Shown here: piece by piece, positions 4,546-11,163 of the stretch
How positions within the stretch are numbered: the first letter of the stretch is position 1
Layout: every line of letters begins with the position of its first letter
Origin: JAFGTE01 sp965369305
GTDB lineage: Bacteria; Patescibacteriota; Gracilibacteria; UM-FILTER-43-11
Direction: 5' to 3'
Assembly (NCBI GenBank): GCA_965369305.1
Contig: CBDUQG010000016.1
Coordinates: 1-17,211, forward strand
Length of the DNA stretch: 17,211 nucleotides
Position numbers and translations under genes: made by a program
Notes under the pieces: model-generated
What the model saw: the letters and a program-made list of their open reading frames with translations, nothing else
The model's database searches: none
What the model was told of the DNA's origin: nothing

Positions 4546-6015
4546 TCACGGACTGCTGTCGGCCTCCGAACGTGGGGGTTGCGAGCTGTTGTCCAAAAGC
4601 TCACGCAGGCTCGGAACGCTGTCCGGTGCTTCGTCGTCCAACACCTCATCGTCACCCACCATCATGGGGGGTTCGGACTCGGGTGCAGTGTCAGAAGGGG
4701 GCAGCGCGGACGGACGAAGGGTCGGCGTGCGAGCGGGGGTCGGAGACGGCAGGGGTCGTTTGGACCTCCGCGGCTTCGGCTTGGCGGCAGTCATTGCTCC
4801 TGGCTCGATGACCTGATAGATACGCTCGACGAGATTGTCCAGCATATCGAAGGTCTTGAGTTCGGTCTTGAGTGCCTTGATGCGCTCCTGCTTCTTCTTC
4901 ACGTCCGTAGATGCTTCGAAGTCCTGCAGGGCCTTTCGGGCCCGTTCGGCCTTCTCACTAGTACGCTCAACCCTTTCGTCGTAGGCAGCCTTGTGCTGAG
5001 CGCGGTTTCGAATGTACTGACGCTTGAGCTCGAGCTCCTCGTCGTAGGTATACGTCCGCTTGGGGTCCTTCTTGCGAAGATCTCCGATGTGACGTTCTGC
5101 TTCGAAGCGAAGATCCGAGTCCGAAGGATTCTCCTTCATCTCACTGCCGCAGAGCAGAGCGTACTCACCCTCTGCATCTTCGGCAGCAGTCTTGAGCTGA
5201 AGATGACCCTCGCGAAGCTCAGTTTCGAGGCTCTCGACTTCCTCGTCCTTGCTCTTTCGTGTGGGGTTGACGGCATGCCTCTGGAGATTCGAGGTGTACT
5301 CATGCAAGCGACGAACAGCAGTCATCGCTTTGCTAGAGCGTGACTCATTGTTAGATGCACGCTTCTCGACATCGTCCAAGCGCCCGATGATTTCGGGAAT
5401 CTTCAGTTCCTCGATCCTGCGAAGGACCTCATCGGCCGCCATGTCGGCACCCTTTTGTGGGGAATCGACACGGGTCGGCGGCTGGCTCGGGTAGCCAGTG
5501 GTGATCGTGCTGCCCAGGTCGGGTGGCGGGGCTGAGGCTTGAGCGTCGAGACGGTTCTTCAAGGCAACCTCGGTCACGAAGTCCTTGGTGGCGTCCTGGA
5601 CGTGAGTCTCGAGCTTGGTCTCGTCAACGAGTGTCTTCTTGGCTTCCTCGAGGGCTGCCTCGATGAGCTTGTTGACGGCATCTTCGTCGAGGTGCTTGTC
5701 CTCGTCGACGAGTGTCTTTTTGGCTTCCTCGAGGATGTCCTCGACGAGCTTCTTGACATCGGCGTCCGAGGAGTAGTACGTCGTCAGCCAATCCCTCTTG
5801 ACCAGACCCTTGATCGCCTTCTTGATTGCGTTCTCGAGCTGATTGCTGTTCACGAAGCCGCGTGCGGCCGCGCTTTCATCGAGCTCTTTCTTGACCGCAT
5901 TCCTGACGAGTTCGGCGACGTTGCTGCGTGGTACGAAGTAATAGCGGACGGCGATGCCTCCCGCTACCAACCCGAGAAGGGTTAGTATTGACAGAATGAG
6001 TGCTAGAGTTGTCAT
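4546..6015 (-). CDS. Membrane-anchored coiled-coil protein with Pro-rich tail
   Basis: A 489-residue protein; the ATG at 6015 has AAGGAG six bases upstream and puts the membrane span at residues 5-27, so I reject the longer frame to 6117. Arg residues after the span predict a cytoplasmic C-terminus. Residues about 50-155 contain degenerate repeats (GFVNSNQL, DWLTTYYSSD, DFVTEVAL) and a near-exact 27-residue duplication, EEAKKTLVDE at about 97 and 124, also visible in DNA at 5624-5655 and 5705-5736. A Pro/Thr linker (about 160-182) is followed by long charged helices (about 186-425, predicted coiled coil). A basic patch (PKPRRSKRP) and a Pro/Ser/acidic tail end the protein. The motifs resemble gene 3. 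The family was not recognised; a membrane-tethered cytoplasmic scaffold is a guess. Confidence 0.85.
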   Translation of the reverse strand: MTTLALILSILTLLGLVAGGIAVRYYFVPRSNVAELVRNAVKKELDESAAARGFVNSNQLENAIKKAIKGLVKRDWLTTYYSSDADVKKLVEDILEEAKKTLVDEDKHLDEDAVNKLIEAALEEAKKTLVDETKLETHVQDATKDFVTEVALKNRLDAQASAPPPDLGSTITTGYPSQPPTRVDSPQKGADMAADEVLRRIEELKIPEIIGRLDDVEKRASNNESRSSKAMTAVRRLHEYTSNLQRHAVNPTRKSKDEEVESLETELREGHLQLKTAAEDAEGEYALLCGSEMKENPSDSDLRFEAERHIGDLRKKDPKRTYTYDEELELKRQYIRNRAQHKAAYDERVERTSEKAERARKALQDFEASTDVKKKQERIKALKTELKTFDMLDNLVERIYQVIEPGAMTAAKPKPRRSKRPLPSPTPARTPTLRPSALPPSDTAPESEPPMMVGDDEVLDDEAPDSVPSLRELLDNSSQPPRSEADSSP

Positions 6016-6021
6016 GGCGTT

Positions 6022-6066
6022 CTCCTTGTGTCCCTTCGGGGACCGTGTGAAGGTCCCAGTGGGACA
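6022..6066 (-). promoter_or_regulatory. Four-segment GUCCC/GGGAC switch-like leader before gene 4
   Basis: In minus-strand RNA the segments are TGTCCC (6066-6061), GGGACC (6057-6052), GGTCCC (6044-6039) and GGGACA (6034-6029), and the SD AAGGAG starts two bases later (6027). Segments 1:2 and 3:4 can form two small hairpins, or 2:3 and 1:4 a nested structure; the two states exclude each other. An additional CCAGCA/TGCTGG hairpin is at 6083-6101. Confidence 0.5.
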
Positions 6067-6134
6067 GTTGTGTGAGTGAGAGCCAGCAAAAACCATGCTG
6101 GTAAAGATCAGGCACACCCGCGTATGCGGAGTGC

Positions 6135-6185
6135 TCAGGCAGTTTGCCTGAACCGTAGCATAGTATATAATTGCTATTATGTCAA
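6135..6185 (-). promoter_or_regulatory. Promoter of gene 4 with 5'-terminal stem-loop
   Basis: Minus strand: TTGACA (6185-6180), 17-bp spacer, TATGCT (6162-6157), then five bases and the perfect hairpin TCAGGCA-AAC-TGCCTGA (6151-6135). The leader to the ATG at 6015 is about 136 nt. It is divergent from the aroD promoter. Confidence 0.8.
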
Positions 6186-6191
6186 GTATTT

Positions 6192-6218
6192 AAGGGCTCG
6201 TTTTCCCTGTGATATAGT
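6192..6218 (+). promoter_or_regulatory. aroD promoter; transcript probably leaderless
   Basis: The -10 box TATAGT (6213-6218) ends six bases before the aroD ATG at 6225, and no SD is present. A weak -35 (TTAAGG region) sits 17 bp upstream. A start site at the normal distance would fall on the A of the ATG. Confidence 0.55.
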
Positions 6219-6224
6219 GGCTTC

Positions 6225-6905
6225 ATGAAACTATGCGTGCCCATTCAGGCATCCACTCAAAAGGAAGTCAAAAGAAGGCTCCTAGAGGCTTCAAAACAGG
6301 CCGATTTAGCAGAAATTTGGCTAGATCGTGTAAAAGACCTCGACCTTCCCAATCTCCTTGCAAAGGCCCCTTTGCCGATCTTGTGTGTGTGTAAGAAGGT
6401 CGATGAAAAAGGGGGCTTCACTGGCACACGTGAAGCCCAGGCTCAAGTACTCCTTGATGCGATTAAATATGGTGCAAAGTACGTCGATATTCCCTTGAAT
6501 ATGCCAGATAAACTGAACAAAAAAATTGTTCAAAATGCTCGAAAAAAGGGAGTAAAAGTGATCATTTCACACCATGACTTTAAAAGCACACCAGAGCTCT
6601 CAAAAATGCTCAAAATCACTCAAAAAATGACCCAAAAAGGGGCTAATGTCGTTAAGCTTGCAGTGACCAGTAAAAGCCTCCAGGATGCGATTGATATCAT
6701 TTGCTTAGGTAAATACTTGCAAGAGCAGAAAATGCCCCACATCCTCATAGGAATGGGGCAGAAAGGACGTTTGACTAGGATTCTCACGCCAACACTGGGT
6801 GGGGAAATGATGTTCGCAACCCTCAGTAAAAAAGGGCAAACCGCGACTGGACAATTCACGGTAAAACAGTTAAAAAAGGCCTGGTCTTTAATTAAAACGA
6901 AATGA
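6225..6905 (+). CDS. aroD: Type I 3-dehydroquinate dehydratase
   Basis: A 226-residue cytoplasmic enzyme of the shikimate pathway that removes water from 3-dehydroquinate to give 3-dehydroshikimate through a Schiff base. The type I family motifs are all in place: acidic EIWLD near residue 30, catalytic His in SHHDF (H117), the Schiff-base Lys in VKLAV (K144), and a C-terminal GQ loop (TGQFTV). Length matches the family (about 220-250). It has no SD, and its start fits the leaderless promoter just upstream. It is the first gene of an apparent operon and overlaps ychF by four bases (ATGA, 6902-6905). Lys codons are mostly AAA, in clear contrast to the AAG-rich left-block genes. Confidence 0.93.
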   Translation: MKLCVPIQASTQKEVKRRLLEASKQADLAEIWLDRVKDLDLPNLLAKAPLPILCVCKKVDEKGGFTGTREAQAQVLLDAIKYGAKYVDIPLNMPDKLNKKIVQNARKKGVKVIISHHDFKSTPELSKMLKITQKMTQKGANVVKLAVTSKSLQDAIDIICLGKYLQEQKMPHILIGMGQKGRLTRILTPTLGGEMMFATLSKKGQTATGQFTVKQLKKAWSLIKTK

Positions 6906-7996
6906 GTCTTAAAATCGGCATCGTCGGCCTTCCAAACGTCGGAAAATCCACGCTTTTTAACGCACTAACCCGCTCTAGTGGCGCTCAGGCAGCCAACTAC
7001 CCCTTCTGTACCATCGATCCGAATGTGGGGATTGTGGAGGTGCCGGACCCTCGTTTGAATGCCATAAAAAAGCTTGTAAGCCCCGAGAAGACCATTCCTG
7101 CCGTGGTTGAATTTGTGGATATTGCCGGGCTGGTTAAGGGGGCAAGCGAAGGAGAGGGGCTTGGCAACAAGTTTCTGGCCAACATCCGTCAGTGCCACGC
7201 GATTGCTCAGGTACTCCGATTCTTTGAGGATCCTGATATCACCCATGTGCATGGAGGCATCAATCCTAAGCTCGACATGGATGTGATCCAGCTTGAGCTC
7301 ATTTTGGCCGATTTAGACACGGTGAACAAACGCCTGTCAGACACCGAAAAAAAGAGCAAATCCGGCGACAAACAGATGATCAAGGATGCTGAGCTATATC
7401 GCAAAATCAAGGCCCAGCTCGAAGAAGAAAAGCTGGTCATCAACATGGAACTCAGCGAAGACGAGCAGGCGGGAATTAAAGACCTACACCTGCTCACCAA
7501 TAAGCCCTTCTTGTACATTGCCAATGTCAAAGAAGACCAGATTGCGTCATTTGACGCAGCAGCGGTTAAAAAGGAAATGGGACTCTCTGAGCATCAAGAC
7601 ATTCTGCCGATCTCGGCCAAAGTCGAAGAGGATCTCATCAGCTTCAGCCAGGAGGAGGCATCCGATTATCTGAGTGAGCTCGGACTCAAAGAATCCGGCT
7701 TAAATGCGGTGATCCGGGCCGCTTATAAATTGCTTGGCCTTCATACCTACTTCACGGCTGGGCCCAAAGAAGCCCGCGCCTGGACGGTTCGCATCGGGGC
7801 CAAGGCACCCGAGGCCGCGGGAGTTATTCACACTGATTTTGAAAAAGGCTTCATCAAGGCGGAAACCATTGCTTACCTGGATTACATCGAGGCTGGCGGT
7901 GAATCTGCCGCCAAAGAAAAGGGAAAAATGCGCATGGAAGGAAAAGAATATGTGGTTAAAGACGGAGATGTCATGCACTTCAAATTTAATGTATAG
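6902..7996 (+). CDS. ychF: Ribosome-associated ATP/GTPase YchF (OLA1 family)
   Basis: A 364-residue P-loop NTPase of the Obg/YchF family, a conserved ribosome-binding protein linked to translation and stress responses. The P-loop GLPNVGKST is at residues 9-17, the switch/G3 region VDIAGLVKGAS.GEGLGN at about 72-89, and the altered G4 element NVKE near 209, which in this family favours ATP over GTP. A coiled-coil insertion lies at about 128-180, and the C-terminal TGS domain ends in KEYVVKDGDVMHFKFNV. Full length. It starts inside the aroD stop codon, so translation is probably coupled, and glgP follows after nine bases. Confidence 0.96.
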   Translation: MSLKIGIVGLPNVGKSTLFNALTRSSGAQAANYPFCTIDPNVGIVEVPDPRLNAIKKLVSPEKTIPAVVEFVDIAGLVKGASEGEGLGNKFLANIRQCHAIAQVLRFFEDPDITHVHGGINPKLDMDVIQLELILADLDTVNKRLSDTEKKSKSGDKQMIKDAELYRKIKAQLEEEKLVINMELSEDEQAGIKDLHLLTNKPFLYIANVKEDQIASFDAAAVKKEMGLSEHQDILPISAKVEEDLISFSQEEASDYLSELGLKESGLNAVIRAAYKLLGLHTYFTAGPKEARAWTVRIGAKAPEAAGVIHTDFEKGFIKAETIAYLDYIEAGGESAAKEKGKMRMEGKEYVVKDGDVMHFKFNV

Positions 7997-8005
7997 TTGA
8001 GGTAA

Positions 8006-9649
8006 ATGACCGAAAACAAAAAACAAAAAGTCGCCTATTTTTCCATGGAATTTGCTCTGCATCCTGAGATTCCTAATTTTGCAGGTGGCCTAGGGGTGCT
8101 GGCGGCCGATTTGATGAAGTCCGCGGCCGACTTAGAAATCCCCATGATGGGGGTTAGTTTAATCTATCACCAAAACGATGACCCTGAACAAGCCTTTGAT
8201 CCAGGCAAATTTTTCAAGAAGCTGCCCGAAACCGTGACGGTTCAGATTGAAGACCGAAAGGTGAAAATCGGGGTCTGGAAATACGAAATCGAAGGACTTA
8301 GCGGCTTCAAGGTGCCCATCTACTTCCTAGATAGCTTTTTTGAAGAAAACAAGAAGTGGGACCGCGATCTAACCAAAGACCTTTACGACACCAACCAGTA
8401 CACACGTCTTTGCCAGGAAATGATTCTGGGAATCGGTGGCCTCAAGATGCTCCGTGAGCTTGGCCATCGCGACATTGATGTCTTCCACATGAATGAAGGA
8501 CATGCCAGCTTTCTCAGTCTGCAGCGCCTGAAAGAAGAAGGGGGAAATCTCGAAAAAGTCCGTTCCATGAACGTGTTTACCACACATACGCCTATTCCGG
8601 CTGGTCATGATCGCTTTCCCTACGCGCTGGCCGGGCAGGTGCTGGGCAAGAATCTCCCGAGTAACATCCAGAAGCTAGCAGGCCATGAAGAGCTTCACAC
8701 CACCAAATTAGCCCTTCGCACCAGTGGGGTGGTCAATGGGGTATCCAAAAAACATGCTGATGTCTGCCATAAAATGTTCCCGCAGCATCAGTTTTTGGGG
8801 ATCACCAACGGCGTGCATCACCGTAGCTGGATTGCCGCGCCCATGAAGCGGATTTTTGATAAACACCTAAAAGGTTGGGAAGAAAAGCCGGAAATGCTCA
8901 GTGAAGCTAAAAAGCTGCCAGATGAAGAAGTCAGGCAGGCGCATTTGTCGTCTAAGCAGCTACTCATCAAATACCTAAACGATCACCCTGAGTACCTGGC
9001 TCACGATCCTGAGCACATGGAAAAAGAAGATTACTTTGACGAAGAATGCCTCACAGTGACTTTTTCGCGGCGATTTGTCCCTTATAAGCGCCCGCTCATG
9101 CTCTTTGAAGCCATCAATCGGCTGCGAGAAATTGCTCATCACAAACTTCAGGTGATCTACAGCGGCGTTTGTCACCCCGGGGACGATTATTGTAATGGAG
9201 TGATGAGCGAACTAAGGCGGCTTCAGTTAGAACTTCGGGGGCAGGTGCGTTTGGCGGTGATGCCCACCCGCAACCTCGATACGGCGGCGTTATTGGTCGC
9301 TGGTAGTGATGTTTGGCTCAATAACCCCGAACCTCCCATGGAAGCTTGTGGGACCAGCGGTATGAAGGCTGCCATGAACGGCGGGATCAACTTCTCTACC
9401 CAGGATGGATGGTGGCTGGAGGCCACAGAAATGGATGATCAGTGCGGCTGGAGTTTTGGTTGTGATGTGTCAGGGCACGACGTCTTTGATTGCGACGCTA
9501 TCTATTCGGGGCTCAAAGAAATCATTGAGATGTACTACAAAAAACCCGAGAAGTGGACAGAGCGCATGAAGCGCTCAATTGCCCTTGGGGGTTACTTCAA
9601 TACCCATCGCAACCTCCTGGAATATCGTGATAAGATGTGGTCTATCTAA
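8006..9649 (+). CDS. glgP: Alpha-glucan (glycogen/maltodextrin) phosphorylase, short form
   Basis: A 547-residue GT35-family enzyme that releases glucose 1-phosphate from alpha-1,4-glucans with pyridoxal phosphate. Visible motifs: YFSMEFALHPEIPNFAGGLG at the N-terminus, HMNEGHASFLSL, TTHTPIPAGHDRF, TNGVHHRSW, SRRFVPYKRP, and EACGTSGMKAAMNGG, where the Lys is the expected PLP site. It is shorter than the roughly 800-residue Escherichia coli type and fits the compact alpha-glucan phosphorylase subfamily, without an N-terminal extension. GAGG stands four bases before the ATG, one of the few SD-like signals in the right half. Third gene of the aroD operon; it points to glycogen or maltodextrin use. 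Confidence 0.92.
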   Translation: MTENKKQKVAYFSMEFALHPEIPNFAGGLGVLAADLMKSAADLEIPMMGVSLIYHQNDDPEQAFDPGKFFKKLPETVTVQIEDRKVKIGVWKYEIEGLSGFKVPIYFLDSFFEENKKWDRDLTKDLYDTNQYTRLCQEMILGIGGLKMLRELGHRDIDVFHMNEGHASFLSLQRLKEEGGNLEKVRSMNVFTTHTPIPAGHDRFPYALAGQVLGKNLPSNIQKLAGHEELHTTKLALRTSGVVNGVSKKHADVCHKMFPQHQFLGITNGVHHRSWIAAPMKRIFDKHLKGWEEKPEMLSEAKKLPDEEVRQAHLSSKQLLIKYLNDHPEYLAHDPEHMEKEDYFDEECLTVTFSRRFVPYKRPLMLFEAINRLREIAHHKLQVIYSGVCHPGDDYCNGVMSELRRLQLELRGQVRLAVMPTRNLDTAALLVAGSDVWLNNPEPPMEACGTSGMKAAMNGGINFSTQDGWWLEATEMDDQCGWSFGCDVSGHDVFDCDAIYSGLKEIIEMYYKKPEKWTERMKRSIALGGYFNTHRNLLEYRDKMWSI

Positions 9650-9657
9650 AGACATCC

Positions 9658-9981
9658 ATGCACATTCGTAAAAACATGATCGCGGCCAACGAAGGTTTTA
9701 AATGCGCCAATTGTAAGCGTATTGTGGAACCCGCCACAGAGGGGGTCTGCCGGAATCACTGCCCTTTTTGCCTGCATTCCCTGCACGTGGATCTGGATGT
9801 GCCTGGAGATCGAGCCAACGAATGTAGGGGGCTTATGGCGCCGATCGGAATGGAGAACAATAAAAAGAAAGGGACCCGTATTCTGCATATGTGCAAGAGT
9901 TGTGGCCAGAAGTCCTACAATCGCACCGCTCCGGACGACGATTGGAATCTCATCTGTGAGCTTTCGAGGAGGCCGATCTAA
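9658..9981 (+). CDS. RNHCP-domain zinc-ribbon protein
   Basis: A 107-residue small protein with the diagnostic RNHCPFC signature (CRNHCPFCLHSLHVD) and PGDRANECRG, preceded by NEGFKCANC and followed by HMCKSCG. Three CxxC knuckles (CANC, CPFC, CKSC) suggest one or two zinc sites. RNHCP proteins are widespread but of unknown function; nucleic-acid binding is a plausible guess. I chose the ATG at 9658, eight bases after the glgP stop, because the conserved part begins soon after; a GTG at 9637 would overlap glgP. Last gene of the operon; the ilv promoter begins 16 bases downstream. Confidence 0.88.
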   Translation: MHIRKNMIAANEGFKCANCKRIVEPATEGVCRNHCPFCLHSLHVDLDVPGDRANECRGLMAPIGMENNKKKGTRILHMCKSCGQKSYNRTAPDDDWNLICELSRRPI

Positions 9982-9996
9982 GATGGATGAATTTAA

Positions 9997-10025
9997 TTGA
10001 CAGTCGCCGGCCAGCTTAGTAACGT
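9997..10025 (+). promoter_or_regulatory. Promoter of the ilv leader and operon
   Basis: TTGACA (9997-10002), 17-bp spacer, TAACGT (10020-10025). The -10 ends exactly six bases before the GTG of the leader peptide at 10032, the same geometry as at aroD. The -10 matches consensus at three of six positions, so strength is uncertain. Confidence 0.6.
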
Positions 10026-10031
10026 AGAACC

Positions 10032-10085
10032 GTGCAAAAAAATTCTATCGTCATCGTCGGATCTGTGATTATTACCCGCGGGTAA
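10032..10085 (+). CDS. ilvL: ilv operon leader peptide (VQKNSIVIVGSVIITRG, 17 residues)
   Basis: A GTG-started mini-gene of 17 codons ending in TAA at 10083, with no SD. It contains four Ile and three Val codons, seven of them within residues 6-14 (IVIVGSVII), the composition expected of ilv attenuation control peptides such as IlvL and IvbL of Escherichia coli. A stop codon (10020-10022) blocks any longer reading frame. The start lies at the predicted +1 of its own promoter, so it would be translated from a leaderless mRNA. The stop codon immediately precedes the antiterminator arm, and a terminator follows before ilvC. Its role would be to sense charged tRNA-Ile and tRNA-Val through ribosome stalling. 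No peptide-level homology is expected for such leaders. Confidence 0.8.
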   Translation: MQKNSIVIVGSVIITRG

Positions 10086-10145
10086 GCTTCACGGCGTGCG
10101 ATGATGAAAGATCTGTAACCCGTGAAGCGAAACGGGTTTTTATTT
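10063..10145 (+). promoter_or_regulatory. Ribosome-mediated transcription attenuator of the ilv operon
   Basis: Segment 1 CTGTGA (10063-10068, inside the Ile/Val codon zone) can pair with segment 2 TCACGG (10089-10094). Segment 2 GCTTCACGG (10086-10094, directly after the leader stop) pairs perfectly with segment 3 CCGTGAAGC (10120-10128). Segment 3 AACCCGT (10117-10123) pairs with segment 4 ACGGGTT (10132-10138), followed by a T-rich tract. The 2:3 antiterminator and 3:4 terminator exclude each other. A ribosome stalled on Ile/Val codons would cover segment 1 and allow 2:3 (read-through); one at the stop codon would cover segment 2 and allow termination. Confidence 0.8.
10117..10145 (+). terminator. 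Attenuator terminator before ilvC
   Basis: A 7-bp stem AACCCGT/ACGGGTT with an 8-base loop is followed by TTTATTT. It lies 24 bases before the ilvC ATG and has no gene to terminate other than the leader peptide. Confidence 0.8.
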
Positions 10146-10162
10146 ACCTAAAACACTAAAAA

Positions 10163-11161
10163 ATGGCTGAAACCAAGATGTACCATGAAAATGACGCTGA
10201 TTTATCAGCATTAGACGGCAAGAAGGTCGCCGTGATTGGTTACGGTGCTCAGGGAAGGGCTCAGGCGCGCATGATGCATGAATCAGGCATCAATGTGATT
10301 GTGGGGGTGCGTGAAAACGGCGCTTCCTGGAAGCAGGTCTCAGAAGATGGTCTAAGCGTGGCGACCATTGCCGATGCCACCGCCCAGGCCGACATCGTTC
10401 ATATTCTCATTCCCGATGAGCACCAAAAAGACGTATATGAAGCGCAGATTCAGACAAATCTGAAGCCAGGTTCGACGCTTGGATTCTCACATGGGTTTAG
10501 CGTGGTTTATGGTTACATTAAGCCACCCGAAGGTGTCGGGGTGATCATGGTGGCTCCCAAATCACCCGGAACCGAAGAGTACCGCGTGTATAAAGAAGGC
10601 TTCGGGGTGCCGGCTTTGCTGGCGGTGCATGCTGAAAACACCGATGGGAATGCTAAGCAGCTTGCTCTGGCCATGGCCAAGGCGATGGCCTTTACCAAGG
10701 CGGGGGTCATGGAATGTACTTTTGAGCAAGAAACCTACGAAGACCTGTTCGGGGAACAGGCCGTGTTATGTGGCGGAGTGACCGAGCTCATGAAAACAGG
10801 TTTCGAAGTCCTGGTCGAGGCCGGCTATCCGCCGGAACTGGCCTACTTTGAGTGTCTTCATGAAATGAAATTGATCGTCGACCTCATGTACAAAGGGGGT
10901 ATGGAGCACATGTGGGAGGTGGTTTCCAACACCGCTGAATATGGAGGGCACACCCGCGGAAACCGCATCATTACACCAGAAACCAAGGAACGAATGAAAG
11001 AGATGCTCAAAGAAGTCGAAGACGGCACCTTCGCCCGCCAGTGGATGGAGGAGGCTAGCCAAAACAAGATGCAGAATTTGGTTGAAATGCGAAAGAAAGA
11101 AGGGGAGCACCCCATCGAAGTTGTTGGCAGGAAGATCCGTGCCATGTTTGAACAAAAGTAA
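10163..11161 (+). CDS. ilvC: Ketol-acid reductoisomerase (class I)
   Basis: A 332-residue cytoplasmic enzyme, second step of Ile/Val synthesis: Mg-dependent isomerisation and NAD(P)H reduction of acetolactate or acetohydroxybutyrate. The Rossmann motif is GYGAQGRAQA (26-35), where most relatives have H at the Arg. The catalytic His is in FSHGF (H110). Metal ligands fit D194, E198, E230 and E234, with the conserved Ser of VSNTAEYG (S255). Length fits class I. The ATG at 10163 has no SD and follows the attenuator terminator. It is the first structural gene of the ilv operon, with two bases between its stop and ilvD. Cofactor preference cannot be read reliably from the loop RENGASWK. Confidence 0.96.
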   Translation: MAETKMYHENDADLSALDGKKVAVIGYGAQGRAQARMMHESGINVIVGVRENGASWKQVSEDGLSVATIADATAQADIVHILIPDEHQKDVYEAQIQTNLKPGSTLGFSHGFSVVYGYIKPPEGVGVIMVAPKSPGTEEYRVYKEGFGVPALLAVHAENTDGNAKQLALAMAKAMAFTKAGVMECTFEQETYEDLFGEQAVLCGGVTELMKTGFEVLVEAGYPPELAYFECLHEMKLIVDLMYKGGMEHMWEVVSNTAEYGGHTRGNRIITPETKERMKEMLKEVEDGTFARQWMEEASQNKMQNLVEMRKKEGEHPIEVVGRKIRAMFEQK

Positions 11162-11163
11162 TT

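Noticed and set aside
4579..5343. A 254-codon plus-strand open frame opposite gene 4
   Set aside because: Antisense shadow of the coiled-coil gene; no SD, no recognisable domain, and the promoter, SD and terminator all support the minus strand.
6016..6117. A 34-residue N-terminal extension of gene 4
   Set aside because: The longer frame covers the structured leader and moves the membrane span inward; the ATG at 6015 has an ideal SD.
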